Shown piece after piece: positions 1 to 5,341 of a DNA stretch of 8,158 bases. The notes under the pieces are model-generated. The model did not search any database. It had not been told where the DNA came from and saw only the letters and a list, made by a program, of their open reading frames with translations. Numbering within the stretch: the stretch's first letter is position 1; every line of letters starts with the position of its first letter. This DNA is from Fimbriimonadales bacterium (GTDB taxonomy: Bacteria > Armatimonadota > Fimbriimonadia > Fimbriimonadales > GBS-DC): NCBI GenBank assembly GCA_026416655.1, contig JAOAES010000199.1, positions 1 through 8,158 on the forward strand. The letters are read 5' to 3'. Made by a program: the position numbers and the translations under genes.

Positions 1-678
1 CGCCATCGCCTCGAACGCGGGCTGCAGGTCGTCCAGCTCGCGGTTCACGGCAATCCGAATCGCCTGAAAAGTGCGCGTGGCAGGATGGATGCGCTTCTCC
101 TGAAACTTTTTCGGGATGGCTTCCAGCACCGCCGCCGCCAAATCGCCTGTGGTGTTCATCCTGCCCTGATCCCGGCGGCGGATAATCGCCCGTGCAATCG
201 GCTTCGCCCAGTGTTCGCCCCCGTACTCGCGTAGGATGCGTATCAGGTCATTCATTTTGATGCGCTGCAGCAGGTGGTAGGCGGTGGTGGGCTGTTCCCT
301 GTCGAGGCGCATATCGAGCGGCGCGTCGTAGCGGAACGCCAGCCCGCGCTCCGGGTCGTCCAGCTGCACACTGGAGACGCCCATATCCACTAAAATTGCT
401 TCCACTTGCGCTATTTGCAATTCGTGCAACACTTCAGGTAAATTTCTGTAGTCCGCGTGGACGAAGTGAATCATGCACGGCGCGTCGGCGAGGTTCTGCT
501 GGGCGAGTTCGAGCATCGAGGCGTCGCGGTCGAGCGCAATCAGCGTTCCCTCTGCGCCCAGTCGTTCCGCTAACGCCCGCGCGTGCCCCCCTGCCCCGAC
601 TGTGGCATCCACCGCCACGCCGCCAGCAAGCGGGTTCAGGTACTCGATTACCTCGCGCAACATCACCGGCTTGTGCAT
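1..678 (-). CDS. rsmH: 16S rRNA m4C1402 methyltransferase RsmH (MraW), C-terminus cut by window edge
   Basis: RsmH transfers a methyl group from S-adenosylmethionine to N4 of C1402 in 16S rRNA, in the cytoplasm. The visible 226 residues begin MHKPVMLREV, the usual family start. The SAM-binding motif VDATVGAGGHA is at about 23-33, followed by the acidic LDRD at 49-52. Further family blocks are LVDMGVSSVQLDD, the PLDMRLD loop, and HPATRTFQAIRIAVNREL near the visible end. The family is about 300 residues long, so the C-terminal part, with the FHSLEDR block, lies beyond position 1. The start is one base after the mraZ stop, the normal mraZ-rsmH order at the head of a dcw cluster, so the two are probably translationally coupled. 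The ribosome site is weak: an AGG ends 8 bases before the ATG, and a GGAG lies 13 bases before it. The family call is certain; only the 3' end is missing. Confidence 0.97.
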   Translation of the reverse strand, partial: MHKPVMLREVIEYLNPLAGGVAVDATVGAGGHARALAERLGAEGTLIALDRDASMLELAQQNLADAPCMIHFVHADYRNLPEVLHELQIAQVEAILVDMGVSSVQLDDPERGLAFRYDAPLDMRLDREQPTTAYHLLQRIKMNDLIRILREYGGEHWAKPIARAIIRRRDQGRMNTTGDLAAAVLEAIPKKFQEKRIHPATRTFQAIRIAVNRELDDLQPAFEAMA

Positions 679-679
679 T

Positions 680-1123
680 TCAGATACCTATCTCCGAAGC
701 GTACTGCATCAGCTCCGTGCCGTTGCTCAGCGCCTCGTCCATCAGCCTGTCGAACTCCCGCTTCGCCCAGATTTCCACACGGTTCGCGCAGCCCATAATC
801 ACCACTTCCGAGTTCGGCTCGATGTTCGCCCATTCGCGCAGGTCTTGCGGGATGGCGACGCGCCCCTGATTATCGGTGGTTACCTCAGTCGCTGCACTGA
901 ACAAGAACCGTTGCAACTTCATCTTGCGCGGGTCGAAGGTCGACCCTTGCGAGAACTTCTGACCCAGCTCGCTCCAGTAGTCGCTGGGGAACACGAACAC
1001 GCAGCCGTCGAACCCGCGCGTCATCGTAAACCGCTCGCCCAGGCTTGCCCGCAGGCGCATCGGGATAATCACGCGCCCCTTGTCGTCGACTGCAATCGTG
1101 CTACCGCCTTGAAACAGCGCCAT
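680..1123 (-). CDS. mraZ: transcriptional regulator MraZ
   Basis: MraZ is a DNA-binding AbrB/SpoVT-fold protein that controls the division and cell-wall (dcw) cluster, usually including its own operon. At 147 residues it has the normal size. Two swapped-hairpin domains are visible: the first carries DKGRVIIP at 14-21, the second DNQGRVAIP at 84-92, preceded by the conserved QRFLFSAATEV stretch. Both DxxGR motifs are intact. The ATG at 1123 leads directly into MALFQGGSTIAVDDKGR, the family's usual N-terminus. The gene is first in its operon and rsmH follows after one base. Upstream lies a strong promoter and four 11-bp GTGG repeats, the expected kind of MraZ target, so autoregulation is likely. 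The role is inferred from the family; the identification is firm. Confidence 0.97.
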   Translation of the reverse strand: MALFQGGSTIAVDDKGRVIIPMRLRASLGERFTMTRGFDGCVFVFPSDYWSELGQKFSQGSTFDPRKMKLQRFLFSAATEVTTDNQGRVAIPQDLREWANIEPNSEVVIMGCANRVEIWAKREFDRLMDEALSNGTELMQYASEIGI

Positions 1124-1135
1124 CGGTGTAAATCA

Positions 1136-1172
1136 CCACCCAGTCTCCACCGAGCCTCCACTGGGTCTCCAC
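1136..1172 (-). promoter_or_regulatory. probable MraZ operator: four GTGG direct repeats at 11-bp period
   Basis: On the minus strand GTGG occurs at 1172, 1161, 1150 and 1139 (5' ends), exactly 11 bp apart. The first three share GTGGAG and the last reads GTGGTG. MraZ proteins are known to bind short GTG/TGGG-containing direct repeats spaced about one helical turn apart upstream of mraZ, so phase, motif and position all fit. The array starts about 9 bases after the -10 box and ends 13 bases before the mraZ ATG. It therefore covers the likely transcription start and the leader, including the only G-rich stretch that could serve as a ribosome site. Bound MraZ would be expected to repress. Confidence 0.82.
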
Positions 1173-1180
1173 TGGCTAAT

Positions 1181-1209
1181 ATTTTAGCACATTAGAGCGG
1201 TTTTGTCAA
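1181..1209 (-). promoter_or_regulatory. sigma-70-type promoter of mraZ-rsmH
   Basis: On the minus strand a perfect -35 TTGACA (1209-1204) is followed by a 17-base spacer and a -10 TAAAAT (1186-1181), one mismatch from consensus. The predicted start of transcription is around 1172-1175, at the first GTGG repeat, giving a leader of about 50 bases before mraZ. Confidence 0.85.
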
Positions 1210-1214
1210 GGGTT

Positions 1215-1263
1215 TTGCCCCCACTTTGCCCAAGAATTGGGGCAATTCGGGGCGAAATTGCCC
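1215..1263. repeat. TTGCCC/GGGCAA inverted-repeat cluster behind the mraZ promoter
   Basis: TTGCCC occurs at 1215, 1226 and 1258, and its complement GGGCAA at 1240. GGGCAATT (1240-1247) and AATTGCCC (1256-1263) form an 8-bp perfect inverted repeat with an 8-base spacer. The first two TTGCCC copies are 11 bp apart. The cluster ends 6 bases from the mraZ -35 box, so it could be a regulator site or a simple hairpin. No regulator can be named from the sequence. Confidence 0.35.
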
Positions 1264-1401
1264 ATATGTGGGGGTTGACGGGGCAGGAATCGGAAAATGC
1301 ACCTTCTGTCGGTAAGGGGGCGGCGGGGACGCGAAGTCTCTCCGAAATTAAATCATCTTCAAACGCAGGCAAGGCGCGAAACTCGTTGCGGCGCTGTGCT
1401 T

Positions 1402-1499
1402 TCCCCCCCTCCCACCCTCCCCCGTGAGCGGGGGAGGAGCCACTGTCGCCTGCGTCCCGGCTCCCTCCCCGTTCACGGGGAGGGTCGGGGTGGGGGAGA
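1402..1499. repeat. paired inverted GC-rich hairpin repeats (copies A and B)
   Basis: Copy A (about 1402-1441) runs C-rich tract, then a 9-bp stem CCTCCCCCG/CGGGGGAGG (1416-1424 with 1429-1437, loop TGAG), then AGCC. Copy B (about 1459-1499) is the same unit inverted: read on the minus strand it has a C-rich tract, a CCTCCCCGT..ACGGGGAGG hairpin and AGCC. The copies face each other across about 17 bases. The unit resembles the CCCTCTCCC-type dispersed intergenic repeats common in GC-rich genomes. It has no coding content. Confidence 0.7.
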
Positions 1500-1613
1500 T
1501 TCGTTCGCCCACGCCAGCGAACAAAAGCGAAATGGGATGCCTTACTATTTGAGGCACTTCACAATCGGGGTTTCAAGAGACACACGCTCCGAATCTCCCA
1601 AGCATCCCCGACC

Positions 1614-1710
1614 AGCCCTCACCCCCTTGCCCCCCTCTCCCACAGCGTGGGAGAGGGGGAACTTGACTCCCCTCTCCCGCGACGCGGGAGAGGGGCTGGG
1701 GGTGAGGGCT
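1614..1710. repeat. 97-bp paired-hairpin repeat element with 13-bp terminal inverted repeats (copies C and D)
   Basis: The ends AGCCCTCACCCCC (1614-1626) and GGGGGTGAGGGCT (1698-1710) are perfect 13-bp inverted repeats. Inside are two strong hairpins. One is CCCCCTCTCCCAC paired with GTGGGAGAGGGGG (1631-1643/1647-1659, 3-base loop). The other is CCCCTCTCCCGCG paired with CGCGGGAGAGGGG (1669-1681/1683-1695). Each half is one repeat unit (CCCTCACCCCC, linker, hairpin) and the halves are inverted relative to each other, as in copies A/B. No transposase is nearby; a passively mobilised MITE- or REP-like element is possible. Confidence 0.75.
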
Positions 1711-1764
1711 AATATCGCCTTAGAAACCTCGATTGGCATATGACTTGACCGCTATGAACGCAAT

Positions 1765-1860
1765 CGGCTGAAGCCGTGCCCAAGCAAACGAAGCCCGCCT
1801 GCGCAGGCTAACAACCCCGCGCAGGCGGGGTTTCGTTTGTGTGGGCGCGACTTCAGTCGC
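1765..1860. repeat. long imperfect hairpin flanked by two small palindromes
   Basis: The core 1778-1846 folds back on itself. GCCCA (1778-1782) pairs with TGGGC (1842-1846), AAACGAA (1786-1792) with TTCGTTT (1832-1838), and CCCGCCTGCGC (1794-1804) with GCGCAGGCGGG near 1819-1829. Small palindromes sit on both sides: CGGCTGAAGCCG at 1765-1776 and GCGACTTCAGTCGC at 1847-1860. The sequence is unlike the CCCTCTCCC repeats, so it is a second repeat type, probably a REP-like intergenic palindrome. Confidence 0.6.
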
Positions 1861-2019
1861 TTGGGTATTCCGTCACTCACCGTTGCAACAGTGTCTCAGA
1901 GTTCCCAAGTTGCGAAAACTTCAAGCACGACTTCCCATACACGCTCTTGAAGTCCAGAAGCGAGAGGGGTTCACCAACCGTAACCCCAAAACAAAAGCCA
2001 AATCTGGTAATTCTCCCAG

Positions 2020-2048
2020 CCCATTTACTGTCCAGAATGAGTTATAAT
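2020..2048 (+). promoter_or_regulatory. probable promoter of the PEP-CTERM gene
   Basis: A consensus -10 box TATAAT is at 2043-2048. The hexamer at the right distance (CCATTT, 2020-2025, 17-base spacer) is a poor -35 box, and there is no TGN extension, so an activator or alternative recognition may be needed. Transcription would begin near 2055 and give a leader of about 107 bases. Confidence 0.5.
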
Positions 2049-2054
2049 AGGGCT

Positions 2055-2135
2055 GTATCGAAAGGAGCTGTCCGCTTTGGGGCGATTTTTGAGTCTTAAC
2101 CAGTAGCGGACGAATCTATCAAGCATCCGCGATAC
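2055..2135 (+). promoter_or_regulatory. foldable 5' leader of the PEP-CTERM gene (candidate RNA element)
   Basis: GTATCG (2055-2060), at the predicted 5' end of the transcript, is complementary to CGATAC (2130-2135). Nested within is a 7-bp perfect pairing of GTCCGCT (2070-2076) with AGCGGAC (2105-2111). GCGGA (2106-2110) can alternatively pair with TCCGC (2126-2130). Two exclusive folds just upstream of the ribosome site (2149) could form a regulatory switch. I do not recognise a known riboswitch class, and stems this short can arise by chance. Confidence 0.3.
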
Positions 2136-2148
2136 GCACACACTGAAC

Positions 2149-2153
2149 GGAGG
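2149..2153 (+). promoter_or_regulatory. Shine-Dalgarno GGAGG that fixes the start at ATG 2162
   Basis: GGAGG ends 8 bases before ATG 2162. An in-frame GTG at 2153 overlaps the Shine-Dalgarno sequence itself and so cannot be its start. Confidence 0.85.
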
Positions 2154-2161
2154 TGCATACG

Positions 2162-2884
2162 ATGAAACGCTATCTCGGTCTTATCGCGTTGACAGGCGCG
2201 CTGCTGAGCGCGGCGAGCGCACAGCGCATCTATGACACGATTTACAATGCAGACGGCACGGCTCCAGATCTCCCTGGGCTAACTTTCACAGGCTCGGTGC
2301 CGCGCTACAACATGGGCGACGGCATCGGCGTGTCGCTGACTAGCCCAGTGCAGCTGGTTCGATTCGACTTCGTGCTGGTGGTTGCTGCTGCGGTTACGAA
2401 CGCCACTGTAGATATTGAAGCCCTGTTCTACAATAACTGGACGACTACAGGCGCGGGCACTGATCCTGCGTTTAGCAGCCCTGCAGGTAGTATAAGCGGT
2501 AGCCTCACGGGAATCAACACTACAGCGGCGACGGCTTTCATAGTTACGCTGTTCCCTGACCCTAACAACCCTGTTAATCTGGACACCAATCCGAACAAGG
2601 GCGTACTAATCAGGTTGCGTCTCAACGGCGCGATAAGTGACAACGTGACTGTGGGCATCGTGAACCGCCTGCCGTTCCCTGGCACTGAGGGCTTGGCAGC
2701 GGATACCTTCTACCGCGACGCAAACGGCAACGGTATCATCGAGATTAATGAGGCGCGCACCTTCGGTGCGCCACGCACGCAGGACAACCTTGCGATGACG
2801 CTGTTCGTGCCTGAACCCGCTTCGATGCTCGCGCTGGGTGCGGGGCTGGCAGGTCTGGTCGGGCTGCGCCGCCGCAAGAAGTAA
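2162..2884 (+). CDS. secreted PEP-CTERM sorting-domain protein with EF-hand-like loop
   Basis: A 240-residue exported protein of unknown function. Residues 1-20 form a Sec signal peptide (MKRYLG, hydrophobic stretch, AASA before Q). The C-terminus is a textbook PEP-CTERM signal: VPEPAS at 216-221, a hydrophobic segment (LALGAGLAGLVGL), then RRRKK. Such tails are recognised by exosortases, which usually process proteins destined for the outer surface or extracellular matrix. The middle is rich in Gly, Thr, Asn and Val and looks beta-rich; I recognise no enzyme. DANGNGIIEINE at 186-197 matches an EF-hand/dockerin-type calcium loop (D, N, N, E at positions 1, 3, 5, 12). The gene stands alone, with its own promoter, a roughly 107-base leader and a hairpin repeat just after the stop. 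No exosortase gene is in view. Confidence 0.9.
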   Translation: MKRYLGLIALTGALLSAASAQRIYDTIYNADGTAPDLPGLTFTGSVPRYNMGDGIGVSLTSPVQLVRFDFVLVVAAAVTNATVDIEALFYNNWTTTGAGTDPAFSSPAGSISGSLTGINTTAATAFIVTLFPDPNNPVNLDTNPNKGVLIRLRLNGAISDNVTVGIVNRLPFPGTEGLAADTFYRDANGNGIIEINEARTFGAPRTQDNLAMTLFVPEPASMLALGAGLAGLVGLRRRKK

Positions 2885-2893
2885 GCAACGGTT

Positions 2894-2940
2894 GCCCTCA
2901 CCCCCTTGCCCCCTCTCCCACCGCGTGGGGAGGGGGTTTT
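2894..2940 (+). terminator. hairpin repeat copy E, possible intrinsic terminator of the PEP-CTERM gene
   Basis: Ten bases after the stop codon lies another copy of the repeat seen at 1614-1658: GCCCTCACCCCCTTGCCCCC at 2894-2913, then an imperfect stem TCCCAC..GTGGGG with loop CGC and a G-rich 3' arm. The 3' arm runs directly into TTTTT (2937-2941). A GC-rich stem followed by a T-run is the form of an intrinsic terminator. It is also a single unpaired copy, unlike the two inverted pairs upstream. Confidence 0.6.
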
Positions 2941-3026
2941 TGGTGTAGAAGAGAGCGGCTTGCCCTCGCCTCCTTGACTTGGACTACGACAACGCCCCAC
3001 CGTGCGATTTTTGAGCCGTCAGAGCG

Positions 3027-3032
3027 TATAAT
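3027..3032 (+). promoter_or_regulatory. possible -10 box of the yacL-ispDF-hpf operon
   Basis: TATAAT at 3027-3032 is a perfect -10 hexamer with no good -35 box at 16-18 bases. Transcription would start near 3039, inside the Shine-Dalgarno AGGAGG (3038-3043), giving an almost leaderless mRNA. It may be a chance match, with the true promoter further upstream in 2941-3020. Confidence 0.35.
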
Positions 3033-3048
3033 ATTAGAGGAGGCTTTG

Positions 3049-4188
3049 ATGACAATCCATCGCCTGATGTACTGGCTGTTCCTCGCGGTCGGGATGGTGT
3101 TGTTTGCAACTGTTGGTTTTCTGCTCGCCGACCCGTTTTTGAAGGTAGTGAACAGCTGGCTTAAGGACAGCCCGCCGCTCGACCCACTCTGGACTCGCGT
3201 GGGGCTGACGACGGCTGGGCTACTGATGGGCATTCTGGTTGCCAATCACAGTTTCCAATTGCTTGCACGCGTGGCGCGGCACTTAGAGGAAGCGGAGCCG
3301 GACGAGAAGCTCGCGATTGGGCTGGGGCTGGTCTCGGCGGCGGTGATTACTTTTGCGCTGTATCCCCTGCTGTTCGCGATTGGCGGCGCACGGCTGGGCT
3401 GGGCGCTGACGCTCTTGGCGTTCGTTATCCTGGTCTACCTGAGTATCGTCAGCTTTTTGAGTATGAAGGAGTATCTGCCCCTCACGGCGCAGATGGCGCG
3501 CCGCTCTAAAGGTATCAAAGTACTGGATACGAGCGTGATTATCGACGGGCGCATTCGCGATATCCTGCGCACGGGATTCCTGGAGGGCAAGCTCTATGTG
3601 CCGGGCTTTGTGCTGGATGAACTGCAACATATCGCCGATTCGGAGGACCCGTTGCGCCGCGCGCGCGGCAGACGCGGGCTGGACGTGCTGAAGCAACTGC
3701 AGGTGGACTTGGGCGACAACTTAGAAGTGCGTACCCATGACCGCCTCGCGCCGCATTCGGGCGACGAGGTGGATGCCCGCCTCGTGCGCCTCGCTAAAGC
3801 CATGCGAGCGGACATCGTCACCAACGACTACAATCTGAATCGCGTGGCGGAACTGCAGGGCGTGCGCGTGCTGAACATCAACGAACTCGCGGAAGCCGTG
3901 CGCATCCATGTACTGCCCGGTGAAGAGCTGACGGTCATCCCCATTCGTGAGGGGCAGGAGCCAGAACAGGGCATCGCCTACCTCGAAGACGGTACGATGG
4001 TGGTGGTGGAAGGCGGGCGCGAATACCTCAATCAGGCGATTGAGGTGGTGGTGACCAGCGTGCTGCAGTCCGCGCGAGGCAAGATGCTGTTTGCGGAACC
4101 GAAGCTCACGGACAGCAAGAGCGAAGGAGGGATGGAGTATTCTACACGCCCTTATTCTGGCGGCAGGAAGCGGCGTCCGATTCGGTAA
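3049..4188 (+). CDS. YacL-type membrane PIN/TRAM domain protein
   Basis: A 379-residue membrane protein of the Bacillus YacL family (PilT N-terminus-like PIN domain plus TRAM), a presumed membrane-tethered RNase; its physiological substrate is not established. Four hydrophobic helices lie at about 7-27, 49-70, 90-113 and 117-139. The PIN domain begins at about 157 with KVLDTSVIIDGRI. The four expected metal-binding acids are present as D160, E191 (in VLDELQ), D242 (in DEVDARL) and D260 (in VTNDYN). A TRAM-like beta domain spans about 289-352, followed by a basic tail ending RKRRPIR. The ATG is supported by AGGAGG at 3038-3043, five bases upstream, and by the hydrophobic N-terminus; an upstream in-frame TTG at 2974 lacks support. 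It overlaps ispDF, matching the yacL-ispD-ispF order of Firmicutes. Confidence 0.93.
   Translation: MTIHRLMYWLFLAVGMVLFATVGFLLADPFLKVVNSWLKDSPPLDPLWTRVGLTTAGLLMGILVANHSFQLLARVARHLEEAEPDEKLAIGLGLVSAAVITFALYPLLFAIGGARLGWALTLLAFVILVYLSIVSFLSMKEYLPLTAQMARRSKGIKVLDTSVIIDGRIRDILRTGFLEGKLYVPGFVLDELQHIADSEDPLRRARGRRGLDVLKQLQVDLGDNLEVRTHDRLAPHSGDEVDARLVRLAKAMRADIVTNDYNLNRVAELQGVRVLNINELAEAVRIHVLPGEELTVIPIREGQEPEQGIAYLEDGTMVVVEGGREYLNQAIEVVVTSVLQSARGKMLFAEPKLTDSKSEGGMEYSTRPYSGGRKRRPIR
4126..4130 (+). promoter_or_regulatory. Shine-Dalgarno GGAGG implying an ATT start for ispDF
   Basis: GGAGG inside the yacL 3' end lies 8 bases before ATT 4139 in the ispDF frame. An ATG at 4132 is only one base after it and is in the yacL frame, not the ispDF frame. 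No ATG, GTG or TTG lies in the ispDF frame between 4094 and the conserved LILAAG block. Confidence 0.6.
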
Positions 4189-5341
4189 GGGCGACAAGCT
4201 CTGGCAACGCCTGAACGGTGCGCCAGTGTGGCGGCACGCGCTCTGGCGACTGCTGAGCCATCCCGCTGTCGACTCCGCCTCTTTAGCCGTCGCGCCGGAC
4301 AGCGCCGAGCCTTATGAGTCCTTTCTGCGCCAGTATCCCGCCCCCAAGCCGCTGCAGGTTCTCCCGTGTGGGGGCGCAACACGCCAGCAGACCGTCGCGA
4401 ATGCCCTGCGCTATCTTCCTGAAGGCGTATCGTTCGTCGCAGTGCATGATGCCGCGCGCCCGCTGGTAAGTCATGCCCTGCTGAACCGGCTCATCGAGAC
4501 GGCGCAACAGTTCGGAACCGCCGTGCCCGCCCTCCCAGTGCAGGATACGCTCAAACGCTCTTCGAGCGGTGGGCAGGTCGTGGAAACCGTGCCACGCGAG
4601 GGACTGTATCGTGTGCAGACGCCCCAGGTGTTTCGCGCCGACTGGCTCATCAACGCCCATCGCCGCGCTGCAGAAGAGGGCTTCGATGAGGCGACGGATG
4701 ACGCGCAACTGCTTGAGCGTGCGGGCTACCCTGTCCATCTGACGCAGGGCGACCCGCGCAACATTAAACTGACCACCTCTGACGACCTGAACCTGTTGCG
4801 CCTCTACGCGGGCGAAAGCGCACTGCCCCGTACAGGTATCGGGTATGATATACACCAGCTAACGGAAGGGCGCAAACTGATGCTGGGAGGCGTTGCCATC
4901 GACTATCCACTTGGGCTGAAGGGGCATTCGGACGCCGATGTCGTGTTGCATGCGATTTGCGACGCGCTGTTGGGCGCGGCGACGTTAGGCGACATTGGGC
5001 AGCACTTTCCCAACAGCGATCCTCGCTGGAAAGACGCCCCCAGCCTGAGCCTGTTGCAGGAAGTGGGCGCGCTGCTGCAACATCATGGCTGGCGACCGCT
5101 CCATATCGATGCGATGGTACTCGCCGAAGCGCCCAAGATTGCGCCCCATGTCCCGCTGATGCGTACACGAATTGCCCAGACGCTGGGCATGTTGCCCGAA
5201 CAGGTCAGCATTAAAGCGACGACGAACGAAGGGATGGACGCCGTCGGAGCGCAACGCGCCATCGCCTGCTACGCCGTCGCAACCATCTATTCCACCACAG
5301 GAGAGGCGAACGATGAGCAAATCCCGACGCAAGCAGGTTGA
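4139..5341 (+). CDS. ispDF: bifunctional IspDF: MEP cytidylyltransferase / MECDP synthase
   Basis: This fused enzyme carries two non-consecutive steps of the MEP isoprenoid pathway. IspD makes CDP-methylerythritol from MEP and CTP, and IspF cyclises the later phosphorylated intermediate to MECDP with loss of CMP. IspD (about 1-222) shows LILAAGSGVRFG at 5-16, VHDAARP at 102-108, LPVQDTLKR, RVQTPQVF and TDDAQLLE..NIKLT. IspF (about 231-395) shows RTGIGYDIH with metal ligands D237 and H239, GHSDADVVLH with H263 and third ligand H271, GDIGQHFP, and KATTNE. The end of the last motif is diverged. The start is inferred as ATT 4139, giving (M)LHALILAAG; the only other candidate, TTG 4091, would add 16 atypical residues. 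It overlaps yacL by 50 bases and hpf by 29, so translation is probably coupled. The fusion is best known from alpha- and epsilonproteobacteria. Function is firm; the start is less so. Confidence 0.95.
   Translation: MLHALILAAGSGVRFGKGDKLWQRLNGAPVWRHALWRLLSHPAVDSASLAVAPDSAEPYESFLRQYPAPKPLQVLPCGGATRQQTVANALRYLPEGVSFVAVHDAARPLVSHALLNRLIETAQQFGTAVPALPVQDTLKRSSSGGQVVETVPREGLYRVQTPQVFRADWLINAHRRAAEEGFDEATDDAQLLERAGYPVHLTQGDPRNIKLTTSDDLNLLRLYAGESALPRTGIGYDIHQLTEGRKLMLGGVAIDYPLGLKGHSDADVVLHAICDALLGAATLGDIGQHFPNSDPRWKDAPSLSLLQEVGALLQHHGWRPLHIDAMVLAEAPKIAPHVPLMRTRIAQTLGMLPEQVSIKATTNEGMDAVGAQRAIACYAVATIYSTTGEANDEQIPTQAG

Larger units (their letters stand above)
1210..2161. other. gene-free intergenic region between divergent mraZ and PEP-CTERM genes
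   Basis: No convincing coding region is visible on either strand; the open frames here read through GC-rich hairpin repeats and translate to low-complexity Pro/Arg/Gly-rich sequence. The region holds, in order, an inverted repeat behind the mraZ promoter, two paired-hairpin elements (1402-1499 and 1614-1710), a long hairpin (1765-1860), and a promoter and foldable leader for the PEP-CTERM gene. I see nothing interpretable at 1264-1401, 1500-1590 and 1861-2042. Confidence 0.7.

Noticed and set aside
473..1195. 240-residue plus-strand open frame
   Set aside because: It lies antisense to rsmH and mraZ, both firmly identified, and its translation shows no recognisable domain.
1275..1300. TTGACG at 1275 as a plus-strand promoter
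   Set aside because: No acceptable -10 box at 16-18 bases and no gene downstream.
1402..1710. Repeat cluster as a CRISPR array
   Set aside because: Units are inverted relative to one another, of unequal spacing and without regular spacers; no cas genes are present.
1297..1743. 148-residue plus-strand open frame and its minus-strand counterparts
   Set aside because: The translation is mainly Pro/Arg/Gly from the GC-rich hairpin repeats; no ribosome site or family resemblance.
2153..2155. GTG as start of the PEP-CTERM gene
   Set aside because: It overlaps the GGAGG Shine-Dalgarno sequence that serves ATG 2162, and the signal peptide begins properly at MKRYLG.
2974..2976. TTG as start of the yacL-type gene
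   Set aside because: The extra 25 residues are polar and atypical and would precede the first membrane helix; ATG 3049 has a strong AGGAGG.
2082..3015. Identical 12-mer GCGATTTTTGAG at 2082-2093 and 3004-3015, each upstream of a gene
   Set aside because: About two 12-mer matches are expected by chance in 8 kb, and the surroundings do not align.
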